Shown: positions 7,850-15,484 of the stretch, one piece after another
Layout: each line of letters begins with the position of its first letter
How positions within the stretch are numbered: position 1 is the first letter of the stretch
Assembly (NCBI GenBank): GCA_019246375.1
Contig: JAFAQO010000213.1
Span: 1-19,042 of the forward strand
Source of the DNA: Mycobacterium sp.
GTDB lineage: Bacteria; Actinomycetota; Actinomycetes; Mycobacteriales; Mycobacteriaceae
Length of the DNA stretch: 19,042 nt
Direction of reading: 5' to 3'
Notes under the pieces: generated by a model
What the model was told of the DNA's origin: nothing
The model's database searches: none
The model's input: the letters and a program-made list of their open reading frames with translations, nothing else
Made by a program: the position numbers and the translations under genes

Positions 7850-9061
7850 TCAGCGCAGCGGCAAGCCGGTAATAGCCCTGGCCATGACCAGCCGCTGGAT
7901 TTCGCTGGTGCCCTCGAAGATCGTGAAGATCTTGGCGTCTCGATGCATGCGCTCCACCGGATACTCACGGGTGTACCCGTTGCCACCGAGGATCTGAATC
8001 GCTTCATCGGTGACGTAGACAGCGGTTTCGCTGGCCACCAGTTTCGCCATCGATCCTTCGGCGGCAACAAACGGCTGGTTGTTGCGGGCCATCCACCCCG
8101 CACGCCACACCAGCAGCCGCGACGCGTCAATCCTGGACTTCATGTCCGCCAGCTTGAACCCGATGGCCTGAAAATCACCGATCTTGCGGCCGAACTGCTC
8201 ACGCTGCTGCGCGTACTCCAAGGCATACTCGTAGGCCGCGCGGGCCACTCCCAGGGCCATCGCGCCCACGGTGGGCCGGGTGCGTTCGAATGTCGCCATT
8301 GCCGCCTGGCCCGCGGCGCTTTTCCCCTCGCGGACACGTGCGATCCGTTCGTCGAACTTTTCCTTGCCGCCCACCAGCAATCGGCCGGGAATCCGGACGT
8401 CGTCCAAGACCACCTCGGCGGTATGGGAGGCGCGGATGCCGTGCTTGCGAAACTTCTGCCCTTGGGAAAACCCGGGCGTGTCCGGCGGAATGATGAACGT
8501 CGCCTGACCGCGCGTGCCCAGGTCGGGATGCACCGAGGCGACGACGATATGCACATTGGCGATACCGCCGTTGGTGGCCCAAGTTTTGGTGCCGTTGAGG
8601 ACCCACTCGTCGGTCGCTTCGTTGTAACGCGCCCGGGTCAGGATCGCGCCCACATCTGACCCCGCGGCTGGTTCCGACGAGCAGAACGACGCCAGCTTCG
8701 GATCGTCAACGGTGCCGAACATCTGCGGCAGCCACTCGCCGAGCTGTTCTCGGGTGCCGGTGGCGGCCAGCGATGCCGCGGCCAATCCTGTTCCCAGTAT
8801 CGACAACGCGATTCCCGCGTCGCCCCAGAACATCTCCTCGAACACCGTCAGCAGGCCCAGGCCGGTCGGTTCTGCGGCCTGCTGCGCGAACAAGTCGATG
8901 GAGTAGAGGCCCACTTTGGCCGCCTCCTGGATGATCGGCCACGGCGTCTCTTCGCGTTCATCCCACTCTGCGGCGGCCGGCCGGACCACGTCGGCGGCGA
9001 ATTCGTGCACCCAGTCCCGAACTTGCTTGACGTCATCGGAAAGCTCGAGTGAAAACGACAT
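7850..9061 (-). CDS. Acyl-CoA dehydrogenase (FadE family)
   Basis: About 403 residues with the complete acyl-CoA dehydrogenase fold: an N-terminal helical domain, the middle-domain FAD motif SFCSSEPAAGSDVGAI followed by NGTKTWATNGG, and the C-terminal helices with QREQFGRKIGDFQAI and QILGGNGYTREYPVERMHRD. The catalytic base is the Glu of IFEGTSEIQR (residue 383), at the position used by medium- and short-chain enzymes. It should oxidise an acyl-CoA to the 2-enoyl-CoA with an electron-transferring flavoprotein as acceptor; chain length cannot be judged. The ATG at 9059-9061 is chosen because AAAGGA lies eight bases upstream; an ATG two codons earlier (9067) has only two bases of spacing. It faces oxcA and is not obviously part of the same transcript. 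The specific fadE number is not recognised. Confidence 0.92.
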   Translation of the reverse strand: MSFSLELSDDVKQVRDWVHEFAADVVRPAAAEWDEREETPWPIIQEAAKVGLYSIDLFAQQAAEPTGLGLLTVFEEMFWGDAGIALSILGTGLAAASLAATGTREQLGEWLPQMFGTVDDPKLASFCSSEPAAGSDVGAILTRARYNEATDEWVLNGTKTWATNGGIANVHIVVASVHPDLGTRGQATFIIPPDTPGFSQGQKFRKHGIRASHTAEVVLDDVRIPGRLLVGGKEKFDERIARVREGKSAAGQAAMATFERTRPTVGAMALGVARAAYEYALEYAQQREQFGRKIGDFQAIGFKLADMKSRIDASRLLVWRAGWMARNNQPFVAAEGSMAKLVASETAVYVTDEAIQILGGNGYTREYPVERMHRDAKIFTIFEGTSEIQRLVMARAITGLPLR

Positions 9062-9067
9062 GGCCAT

Positions 9068-9164
9068 AATCCTTTCGGGCGTCGGGCAGTACGCCCGCCG
9101 TCCACCTTTAGTGAACAGTCGTACACCATACAGACGTAACGATAGTCCCAGCTAGCCGGATCTC
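9068..9164. other. Spacer between acyl-CoA dehydrogenase start and esterase stop
   Basis: These roughly 97 bases lie upstream of the dehydrogenase gene and downstream of the esterase gene. They must hold the dehydrogenase promoter unless it is read through from the esterase. TANNNT-like boxes (TATCGT, TATGGT on the minus strand) are present but without a convincing -35 partner. The AAAGGA ribosome binding site is at the left edge. No strong terminator hairpin was seen. Confidence 0.4.
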
Positions 9165-10064
9165 CTAAGCCGCCAACAGTGGTGCCATCCAGGTCAGCTC
9201 AGCGGGCAGCTGCGCGCTCCAGAAGGATCCATCGTGCCCGCCGGGCGAGAAGCCGCCCGCAGGCGGATTGGGCAGCTGAGCTACGAACTGACGTGTCGCG
9301 GCGTAGAAGGGATCGCTGTCACCGCAGTCCACCCGGATCGGGATGGACGCCAGTGCAGGCATACCGAACACCGAATTGGCCGACCAGTCGTCGGGGCCGT
9401 CGAAGGCGCCGGGCGCTGCCGCTCCGGGGGACAGCCACAACGCGGGGCTCACTGCGCAGATCGCCGCGCTGCGGGCTGGTCCGAGCCGACCGCCAAGCAG
9501 CAAGGCGCCATAGCCGCCCATCGACCAGCCCAAGAACGCCACCCGCGAAGTGTCCAGGCCCTGGCCGTTGAGCAGCGGGATCAGCTCGTTCAGTACCATA
9601 GCGCCCGAGTCTTCGCCGGAAGTTCTTTTATGCCAATAGCTTCCACCGCCGTCGACGGCGACGACCGCGACCGGCGGCAGACCCGCGTTGACGGCCTGGG
9701 CCAGGCCTTGCTCGACACCACCGGCCATCACGGTGGCCGCGTCACTGCCCTTGCCGTGCAGTGCGATCACGGGCCGCAACGATTTCACCTGGCCTGGCGG
9801 ACGGGCGATGGCCCAGTTGGTCGCGACCCCACCGCGCGCCGCTGACACGAAAGAGCCGGTCGTCATCGTGGGCGCCGCAGCGGGCACGGGGGCCGGCTCC
9901 AGTGGTGCCGGTGGGGCCAACGGAACACCGGTGGCTGCTGTGGAAGCCGGTGCGGCCAACGAGGGCCGGGGTTGCAGAAGCGTGTCCAGCGCACAGACGC
10001 TGACGGCTCCGACGGCCGCGCTGGCGCCGAGGCGCAACACGGCGCGACGAGTCAGGTCCGGCAT
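9165..10064 (-). CDS. Secreted alpha/beta-hydrolase esterase, Rv0774c-like, with Tat-type signal
   Basis: A 299-residue predicted exported esterase. The N-terminus MPDLTRRAVLRLGASAAVG has a twin-arginine motif followed by a hydrophobic stretch and a likely cleavage region near SLAAPAS, then a proline/alanine-rich linker to about residue 75. The catalytic domain belongs to the esterase D / putative-esterase group: an oxyanion-side IALHGKGSDAAT, nucleophile elbow FLGWSMGGYGALLLGG, an acid in IRVDCGDSDPFY, and the histidine in GGHDGSFW. This matches M. tuberculosis Rv0774c in size and position, described as a lipid esterase. I chose the ATG at 10062-10064 because the Tat motif follows it at once and TACGAT lies eight bases upstream, a leaderless arrangement. 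An upstream in-frame extension to 10166 would run into repeat sequence and is rejected. Confidence 0.9.
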   Translation of the reverse strand: MPDLTRRAVLRLGASAAVGAVSVCALDTLLQPRPSLAAPASTAATGVPLAPPAPLEPAPVPAAAPTMTTGSFVSAARGGVATNWAIARPPGQVKSLRPVIALHGKGSDAATVMAGGVEQGLAQAVNAGLPPVAVVAVDGGGSYWHKRTSGEDSGAMVLNELIPLLNGQGLDTSRVAFLGWSMGGYGALLLGGRLGPARSAAICAVSPALWLSPGAAAPGAFDGPDDWSANSVFGMPALASIPIRVDCGDSDPFYAATRQFVAQLPNPPAGGFSPGGHDGSFWSAQLPAELTWMAPLLAA

Positions 10065-10080
10065 GGAAGGACATCGTATA

Positions 10081-10211
10081 GCGCCGCTCCTCGCCCCCTC
10101 GCCGCTGCGCGGCTGGGGGTACCCCCACATCGCTTCGTCTTCTGCATCGTCGCTGGCGGACTTCAATGGCGCCGCTCCTCCTCATCGCTTCGCTCTGCAT
10201 CGTCACTGGCG
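10081..10211. repeat. MIRU-like interspersed repeat, two degenerate copies
   Basis: Copy 2 (10169-10211) begins GCGCCGCTCCTC and continues with CATCGCTTCGCTCTGCATCG and CTGGCG. Copy 1 (10081-10158) has the same two ends but is split by about 35 bases that hold hairpin-forming sequence. The text closely resembles the mycobacterial interspersed repetitive unit family as I remember it. On the plus strand copy 2 gives a short open frame (MAPLLLIASLCIV) joined in frame to the TetR gene. The family name rests on memory, not on a search. Confidence 0.6.
10094..10127. other. Overlapping, mutually exclusive hairpins
   Basis: CCCCC (10094-10098) and GCCGC (10101-10105) can pair with GCGGC (10109-10113) and GGGGG (10115-10119). 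The same GGGGG also forms the perfect 14-bp palindrome TGGGGGTACCCCCA (10114-10127) with a second CCCCC. The two structures therefore compete. The core GGGGGTACCCCC occurs often in intergenic DNA of slow-growing mycobacteria as I recall. Confidence 0.5.
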
Positions 10212-10267
10212 CGATGCCACCGGGCGGCCGTTTGTCCGAAAGGGCAGTACGGTCTCTGGCTGACTGG

Positions 10268-10280
10268 CAGCATGATGCTG
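10268..10280. promoter_or_regulatory. 13-bp palindrome at the TetR start, possible operator
   Basis: CAGCAT-G-ATGCTG is a perfect inverted repeat whose last base is the first base of the GTG start codon of the TetR gene. Its position suits autorepression or steric blocking of a near-leaderless transcript. Symmetry does not extend further on either side. Confidence 0.45.
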
Positions 10281-10900
10281 TGACCGCGGCAGTTACTCCC
10301 AAGGGAGAACGGCGACGGTACGCGCTGGTCAGCGCCGCCGCCGAGCTGCTGTCCGAGAGCGGATTCGAAGCCGTGCGCCACCGCGCCGTCGCCCGCCGTG
10401 CGGGCCTGCCGCTGGCCTCGACCACGTACTATTTCTCCTCTCTGGACGATCTGATCGCCAGCGCGGTCGAACATATCGGCATGCTCGAGGTTGCGCAGTT
10501 GCGGGCCAGAGTCGAAGCCCTCCCCCGGCGCCGTCGCGGGCCGGAGGCCACCGCCGAGGTTCTGGTCGATCTGCTCGTCTGCGAGGAATCCGGTCGGCCC
10601 CTCACCGAGCACTTGATCTCCCGCTACGAGCGCTACATCGCCTGTGCACGTCAGCCCGCGTTGCGTGAAATTCAGCGGCGGAGCATTCGACAGCGAGCCG
10701 ACGCCATCGCCGAAGCCATCGAGCGATCGGGTCGCTCCGTGCGTATCGAATGGGTCTCTCATCTGATCTGTGCGGTCGACGGCGCGGTGATTTGCGCATT
10801 GGTCGGCGACGAGCCGAACCCGCGTGCTGCCGTGCGAGCGACACTGATCGAAATCATCGATGTGCTGGCGCCGCACGAACATCAATCGCTACACATCTGA
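10280..10900 (+). CDS. TetR family transcriptional regulator, Rv0775-like
   Basis: A 206-residue TetR-type repressor. The N-terminal domain reads GERRRYALVSAAAELLSESG and then the helix-turn-helix in VRHRAVARRAGLPLASTTYYF (about residues 29-49), with YYF marking the usual end of the recognition helix. The rest is helical ligand-binding domain. Size and position agree with M. tuberculosis Rv0775. The GTG at 10280-10282 is chosen because recognisable homology starts at VTAAVTPKGE; the frame is open to 10166, but that extension encodes the MIRU-like repeat and is probably untranslated. It is divergent from the esterase gene, which makes the esterase a likely target. The stop is 33 bases before the purB start. 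In M. tuberculosis another gene (Rv0776c) lies here and is absent from this window. Confidence 0.88.
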   Translation: MTAAVTPKGERRRYALVSAAAELLSESGFEAVRHRAVARRAGLPLASTTYYFSSLDDLIASAVEHIGMLEVAQLRARVEALPRRRRGPEATAEVLVDLLVCEESGRPLTEHLISRYERYIACARQPALREIQRRSIRQRADAIAEAIERSGRSVRIEWVSHLICAVDGAVICALVGDEPNPRAAVRATLIEIIDVLAPHEHQSLHI

Positions 10901-10919
10901 GTGGATGCCGCGTCAACCG

Positions 10920-10925
10920 TAAGCT
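10920..10925 (+). promoter_or_regulatory. Candidate leaderless -10 box of purB
   Basis: TAAGCT fits the TANNNT pattern and sits eight bases before the purB GTG. No Shine-Dalgarno sequence precedes the start, so a leaderless transcript beginning at or near the GTG is plausible. No convincing -35 box. Confidence 0.45.
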
Positions 10926-10933
10926 GTGTCGTT

Positions 10934-12361
10934 GTGAGCATCCCAAATGTGCTTGCCAGCCGGTATGCCAGCGCCGAGATGGTGGCGATCTGGTCACCGG
11001 AGGCCAAAGTCGTCGAAGAGCGGCGGCTGTGGCTGGCGGTGCTGCGCGCGCAGATTGAACTGGGTACTCAAGGCGCCCCTGTACCGTCCACTGTTCTCGC
11101 CGACTACGAACGGGTGCTCGGCGATGTCGATCTGGATTCGATCGCGGCGCGCGAGCGGGTGCTGCGCCACGACGTCAAGGCCCGCATCGAAGAATTCAAC
11201 GCGCTGGCCGGTCACGAGCATGTTCACAAGGGCATGACCAGCCGCGACCTGACCGAAAACGTCGAGCAACTGCAGATCCGCCGCTCGCTGGAATTGGTGT
11301 TCTCCCACGGGGTGGCGGTCGCGGCGCGGCTCGCCGAGCGCGCGGTGTCCTACCGCGACCTGGTGATGGCCGGACGCAGCCACAACGTCGCAGCACAGGC
11401 CACCACCCTGGGCAAACGGTTCGCTTCCGCCGCGCAGGAGACGCTGATCGCGTTGACCAGGCTGCGTGAGTTGATCGACCGTTATCCGCTGCGCGGTATC
11501 AAGGGCCCGATGGGCACCGCGCAGGACATGCTCGACGTGCTCGGCGGTGACGCGGCCAAGCTGGCCGAACTCGAACGCCGCGTTGCCGAATCCTTGGGTT
11601 TCACAATGGTTTTAGCCAGCGTCGGGCAGGTGTATCCGCGTTCGCTGGACCACGATGTCGTCTCCGCGCTGGTGCAGTTGGGCGCGGCGCCGTCGTCGCT
11701 GGCGCACACGATCCGGCTGATGGCCGGGCACGAGCTGGTCACCGAAGGTTTCGCGCCGGGCCAGGTCGGCTCCTCGGCGATGCCGCACAAAATGAACACC
11801 CGTAGTTGTGAGCGGGTCAACGGGCTGCAGGTGGTGCTGCGCGGTTACGCCTCGATGGCAGCAGAACTCGCCGGCGCTCAGTGGAATGAAGGTGACGTGT
11901 TCTGCTCAGTGGTGCGCCGCGTGGCGCTGCCCGACAGCTTCTTTGCCGTCGACGGCCAGATCGAGACGTTTTTGACCGTGCTCGACGAATTCGGCGCCTA
12001 TCCGGCGGTGATCCAGCGCGAGCTGGACCGCTACCTGCCGTTCCTGGCCACCACCAAGGTGTTGATCGCCGCAGTGCGCGCCGGTATGGGTCGTGAAGCC
12101 GCCCACCATGTGATTCGCGAACACGCGGTCGCGACGGCACTGGCGATGCGCGAACGAGGCGCCGAACCCGACCTGCTGGACCGGTTGGCCGCCGATGCGC
12201 GCTTGCCGCTGGACCGAGCGGCGCTGGACGCTGCGTTGGCCGACAAACAGGCGTTCACCGGTGCCGCCGGCGACCAGGTCGACGAGGTGGTCGCGGCGGT
12301 CGATGCGCTGGTAGGCCGCTACCCCGACGCGGTCAAGTACACCCCGGGTGCGATCCTGTGA
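10934..12361 (+). CDS. purB: Adenylosuccinate lyase
   Basis: A 475-residue member of the fumarase/aspartase superfamily. It cleaves SAICAR to AICAR and adenylosuccinate to AMP, each time releasing fumarate, so it acts in both the common and the AMP branch of purine synthesis. The N-terminus [19 protein letters not shown] is typical. [14 protein letters not shown] supplies substrate contacts, [15 protein letters not shown] holds a catalytic-region histidine, and the signature loop [10 protein letters not shown] (residues 279-288) holds the flexible catalytic serine. I chose the GTG at 10934 because homology begins there; an earlier in-frame extension to 10901 looks non-coding. The stop overlaps the cyp126 start as GTGA, so the two are probably translated from one message. 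Confidence 0.97.
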   Translation: MSIPNVLASRYASAEMVAIWSPEAKVVEERRLWLAVLRAQIELGTQGAPVPSTVLADYERVLGDVDLDSIAARERVLRHDVKARIEEFNALAGHEHVHKGMTSRDLTENVEQLQIRRSLELVFSHGVAVAARLAERAVSYRDLVMAGRSHNVAAQATTLGKRFASAAQETLIALTRLRELIDRYPLRGIKGPMGTAQDMLDVLGGDAAKLAELERRVAESLGFTMVLASVGQVYPRSLDHDVVSALVQLGAAPSSLAHTIRLMAGHELVTEGFAPGQVGSSAMPHKMNTRSCERVNGLQVVLRGYASMAAELAGAQWNEGDVFCSVVRRVALPDSFFAVDGQIETFLTVLDEFGAYPAVIQRELDRYLPFLATTKVLIAAVRAGMGREAAHHVIREHAVATALAMRERGAEPDLLDRLAADARLPLDRAALDAALADKQAFTGAAGDQVDEVVAAVDALVGRYPDAVKYTPGAIL

Positions 12362-13617
12362 CTCTCGCCGATGCGCTCTCTGGGATCGACTTCACCGATC
12401 TGGACAACTTCGCCAGCGGGTTTCCGCACGAGCTGTTCGCGGTCCACCGCCGAGTTGCACCGGTGTACTGGCATGAGCCGACCGATAACACTCCTGACGG
12501 AGAGGGCTTCTGGTCCGTCGCCACGTACGCGGAAACGCTTGCGGTGCTGAAGGATCCGGCGATGTACTCGTCGGTCACCGGCGGTGGTCGACCTTTCGGC
12601 GGCACGCTGTTGCAGGACCTGGCCATCGCCGGCCAGGTGCTGAACATGATGGACGACCCGCGGCATTCGCAGATCCGGCGACTCGTCAGCTCTGGGCTGA
12701 CGCCGCGGATGATCCGGCTTGTCGAAGACGATCTGCGGGCTCGGGCGCGCCGGCTGCTTGATGCGGTGGTGCCGGGCGAACCGTTCGACTTCCTGGTGGA
12801 CATTGCCGCCGAAGTGCCGATGCAGATGATCTGCATCCTGCTGGGTGTGCCGGAATCCGAACGACATTGGCTGTTCGAGGCCATCGAGCCGCAGTTCGAC
12901 TTCGGCGGCTCGCGCAAAGCGTCGCTTTCGCAGTTGTCGGTCGAGGAGGCCGGGTCGCGAATGTACGCCTACGGCCAGCAGTTGATCGCGGCGAAGCGTG
13001 CCGAGCCCACCGACGATATGTTGTCGGTCGTCGCGAACGCGACGCTCGACGACCCTAAAGACGGGGATGCTGCGCCGGCCCTGTCGGATCTCGAGCTGTA
13101 CCTGTTTTTCAGTCTGCTGTTCAGCGCCGGCGCCGAGACGACGCGCAACGCGGTCGCCGGTGGCCTGTTGGCCCTGGCCGAACATCCGGAGCAAGTGCCA
13201 ACGCTGCGTCAGGATCTCGACATGCTGCCGACGGCGGTCGAGGCGATAGTCCGGTGGACGTCGCCGTCGCCGTCCAAGCGCCGCACTGCCACCCGCGACG
13301 TCACGCTCGGCGAACAGTCGATCCAGGCGGGACAGAAAGTACAGGTCTGGGAGGGCTCGGCCAACCGTGATGCCAGCGTCTTCGACCGCGCCGATGAATT
13401 CGACATTGCTCGAAAACCCAACCCGCACCTAGGCTTTGGCCAGGGTGTGCACTACTGCCTGGGCGCCAATCTGGCCCGGCTGGAAATTCGTGTGCTATTT
13501 GAGGAACTGCTGTCGCGTTTCCACACTGTGCGGGTCGTTGCGCCCGTCGAATGGGCCCGCAGCAACCGTCACACCGGCATACGGCATCTTGTTGTGGAAC
13601 TTCACGGCGCCTCGTGA
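12358..13617 (+). CDS. cyp126: Cytochrome P450, CYP126-like
   Basis: A 419-residue soluble bacterial P450. The I-helix motif is [15 protein letters not shown] (Glu in the acid position), and the haem loop [20 protein letters not shown] places the thiolate at Cys367. The ERR-triad region is unusual: the K-helix reads TAVEAIVRW, so Ala296 stands three residues before Arg299 where nearly all P450s have Glu; a Glu is present one residue earlier (295). Position after purB and length point to CYP126 (Rv0778, about 414 residues). Its physiological substrate is not known to me. Start GTG overlaps the purB stop (GTGA), and its own stop overlaps the GTG of the next gene in the same way, which suggests a three-gene translationally coupled set. 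Redox partners are not encoded here. Confidence 0.93.
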   Translation: MTLADALSGIDFTDLDNFASGFPHELFAVHRRVAPVYWHEPTDNTPDGEGFWSVATYAETLAVLKDPAMYSSVTGGGRPFGGTLLQDLAIAGQVLNMMDDPRHSQIRRLVSSGLTPRMIRLVEDDLRARARRLLDAVVPGEPFDFLVDIAAEVPMQMICILLGVPESERHWLFEAIEPQFDFGGSRKASLSQLSVEEAGSRMYAYGQQLIAAKRAEPTDDMLSVVANATLDDPKDGDAAPALSDLELYLFFSLLFSAGAETTRNAVAGGLLALAEHPEQVPTLRQDLDMLPTAVEAIVRWTSPSPSKRRTATRDVTLGEQSIQAGQKVQVWEGSANRDASVFDRADEFDIARKPNPHLGFGQGVHYCLGANLARLEIRVLFEELLSRFHTVRVVAPVEWARSNRHTGIRHLVVELHGAS

Positions 13618-14605
13618 AGGCCCGACTTGCTGATATCAACCTTTCACCAGACGTGTTCTCGGCGGTGATGGCGACCGGGATCCTGTCGATTGCGGCACGT
13701 AACCATCACTATTCCCGCATCAGCGAAACGCTGGGCGTCATAGCGTCGCTCGGTCTGCTGATTCTGGTTGTTCTCGTAGCCGTTACCGCCGCAATCAAGC
13801 GCCAGGTCGTGACGTGGAATTTGACCGATCCCGACGTCACGCTGCGATTGTTCGCCTTCGTTGCTGCCTGCGCGGTGCTTGACAGCCGGGTGGCGTCGCA
13901 TCCAGTGGTGGCTCGAATACTCGGCGCGACAGCGCTGTTGTCCTGGCTGGTGCTGATCGGATTGACCGCGCGGAACATGTCAGCTTGCCGGTGGACGGTG
14001 CTGCGTGATCATGCCCACGGCGCGTGGGAGCTGGCCGGCGTGGGCACCTCCGGTTTGGCGATCGTGATGACTCAGGTGACCTATTACACCGGTCACCGCT
14101 GGTGGTTGGTGGTCGCCGTCCCGGTCTGGGTGACGGCGATCGGTATCTATTTCCTGATGACCTGGCTGATCCTGTGGCGCGCGATCGCCGAGCGACAAGA
14201 CCGGGACGGATTCGAGCCCGATACCTGGATCTTGATGGGCGCCCTGGCGATCGCGACATTGGCCGGCGACTACATTCACCAACTTCGTCCCGATGGACTC
14301 ACCGATACGGTGCGAACCGTTACCGTGGTTACCTGGATAGCGGCCACGCTGTGGATACCGCCGCTGAACTACTTCGGGCTGCACGCATCAGCCAGCGACC
14401 CGAAGCGCTGCAAGCCGGCGGGGCGTGGTGGACGCTGGTATTCCCGCTGGGCATGTACTCGGTGGCCACTAATGCCATGGCCGCCGAACTTCATCGGCGG
14501 CCGATGCAGACGGTTTCATTGGTGTTTTTCTGGAACGCATTGGCGGCTTGGCTGATTGTGGTTGGTGCCGGGCTCCTGGCTTTCAGGCGCGCCGTCCAGC
14601 GTTAG
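13614..14605 (+). pseudogene. TDT-family (C4-dicarboxylate/tellurite-resistance/SLAC1-like) transporter, frameshifted
   Basis: The N-terminal frame begins at GTG 13614, overlapping the cyp126 stop, and reads FSAVMATGILSIAARNH, then many hydrophobic segments (about eight before the break) up to IPPLNYFGLH. It then loses homology after about 14384. The next frame continues RISQRPEALQAGGAWWTLVF, then PLGMYSVATNAMA, and ends with two more hydrophobic segments at 14605. WWTLVFPLGMYS is a familiar TDT-family ending. Adding one C near 14384-14385 would give a continuous protein of about 330 residues. So one base is missing, either as a real mutation or as a sequencing error. Family members carry malate, tellurite, sulfite or anions; the substrate here is unknown. 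I do not know this gene at this place in M. tuberculosis. Confidence 0.82.
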
Positions 14606-14805
14606 CTCGGCGAGCGCGTCGACCGTGCGCTACTGCGTCAACTGTGCGTTCATGGCGTCGAGAGCGAACGTGGGGCGGGAGAAACGCCGAATCTCATTCT
14701 CAGCCGCACAGTGGAAGGCGTCAGCGCACGCTCGAGGCCCTTGGCGCACAGCCGAGCTTGGCACTTATGCGCAGCTGACAAACGACAGCGCCGATCACGC
14801 TCATC
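14606..14805. other. Convergent spacer, no gene seen
   Basis: Two hundred bases lie between the ends of the transporter and the Rv0779c-like gene. Small open frames cross it but have no recognisable content. GCTCG-G-CGAGC (14605-14615) could form a weak hairpin right after the transporter stop. The pieces GTGCGCTACTGCGTCAACTG and CAGCGCACGCTCGAGG remind me of dispersed mycobacterial intergenic sequence, but I cannot confirm a repeat. Confidence 0.35.
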
Positions 14806-15420
14806 TCATCGGATCCTGATACCCGCCGCCCGCAGTTCGAGAGCGGCAAGCCCACGGATGGTGACCGGATCTTCGCGCCGCCAGGCGCCGACCGGATCTG
14901 CGTTGACGGCGGCCAGCCTGCGTAGCGGCCGGTTAGCCAACGCACGCAGCGCCAGTAGCTGTTCGCCGGCCGGTGTGGCGGCGAGAGCGCTCACCGTCCA
15001 CTTACGGAGAAAGAACCGTAGCCGCAGGAACAGCCACGGCATCACGACCGCCAGGATCGGTGGCGCCGCAACAGCCAGCGCCAGCAGCACCGCCAGCCAG
15101 CTGGCGGTGGTATCCAGGCTGTGCCCGGCACCGGCGATGTCGCGGGCGGCGTCGCTTGCCTCAGTCAGCGGCTTGCTGACCGCGCCTCCCACCAACGGGA
15201 TATGTTGGGCGTTGCGACCCGCCGACTGCAGGTGTTGACCGACGCCGTTTGCGCCGTGCTGGACGTCTCGGCCGGCTTCGGCGATGGTCGAGACCGCGTG
15301 GTGCACCGCGATGGCCACGAGTACCCAAACAAAAGTCCACATGGCGACGAACGCATCGCTGAGGAGTTGGGCCAGCAGTCGGCCGGGTCTGGTGGCGTAG
15401 GGCAAAAACCGCACTGTCAT
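14806..15420 (-). CDS. Two-TM membrane protein, Rv0779c-like
   Basis: A 204-residue protein with no recognised catalytic motif. A hydrophobic helix lies at about residues 20-42 (FVAMWTFVWVLVAIAV) and another at about 106-131 (WLAVLLALAVAAPPILAVVM). Between them is a loop of about 60 residues rich in Gly, Ala, Ser and His (VQHGANGVGQHLQSAGRNAQ). The C-terminal 70 residues are basic and Leu/Ala rich, probably cytoplasmic. Size and place between cyp126 and purC match M. tuberculosis Rv0779c, a conserved membrane protein of unknown function. The ATG at 15418-15420 has a weak AGGA before it. It is divergent from purC, with a 64-base gap, and convergent with the transporter gene. No function is proposed. 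Confidence 0.82.
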   Translation of the reverse strand: MTVRFLPYATRPGRLLAQLLSDAFVAMWTFVWVLVAIAVHHAVSTIAEAGRDVQHGANGVGQHLQSAGRNAQHIPLVGGAVSKPLTEASDAARDIAGAGHSLDTTASWLAVLLALAVAAPPILAVVMPWLFLRLRFFLRKWTVSALAATPAGEQLLALRALANRPLRRLAAVNADPVGAWRREDPVTIRGLAALELRAAGIRIR

Positions 15421-15472
15421 GGTCCTGATCCCAGCACAGGGTTCATTTGCAGGTGGGTGTGTCGGCGCCGGT

Positions 15473-15478
15473 TAGGCT
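15473..15478 (+). promoter_or_regulatory. Candidate leaderless -10 box of purC
   Basis: TAGGCT fits TANNNT and lies six bases before the purC ATG. There is no Shine-Dalgarno sequence in those bases, so the transcript probably starts at or very near the ATG. The -35 region is not recognisable. Confidence 0.5.
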
Positions 15479-15484
15479 GACGCG

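Larger units (their letters stand above)
10065..10279. promoter_or_regulatory. Divergent esterase/tetR control region containing repeat sequence
   Basis: The 215-base spacer carries promoters for two divergent genes. TACGAT (minus strand, 10073-10078) may be the -10 box of the esterase. Most of the middle is repetitive sequence, described separately. The right end has a 13-bp palindrome at the TetR start. I could not find a firm promoter for the TetR gene. Confidence 0.5.

Noticed and set aside
7943..8659. 238-codon frame opposite the acyl-CoA dehydrogenase gene
   Set aside because: Wholly antisense to a confident gene and without family features.
10166..10279. N-terminal extension of the Rv0775-like TetR protein
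   Set aside because: It translates the MIRU-like repeat and a spacer; homologues begin near the GTG at 10280.
12319..13428. 369-codon open frame antisense to the P450 gene
   Set aside because: Composition is Arg/His rich with no family motif, and it lies wholly opposite a confident P450; it is a high-GC shadow frame.
14024..14602. Separate 193-codon gene in the second transporter frame
   Set aside because: Only its last 70 or so residues look like transporter sequence; the earlier part is the shadow of the first frame, so a single frameshifted gene explains both.
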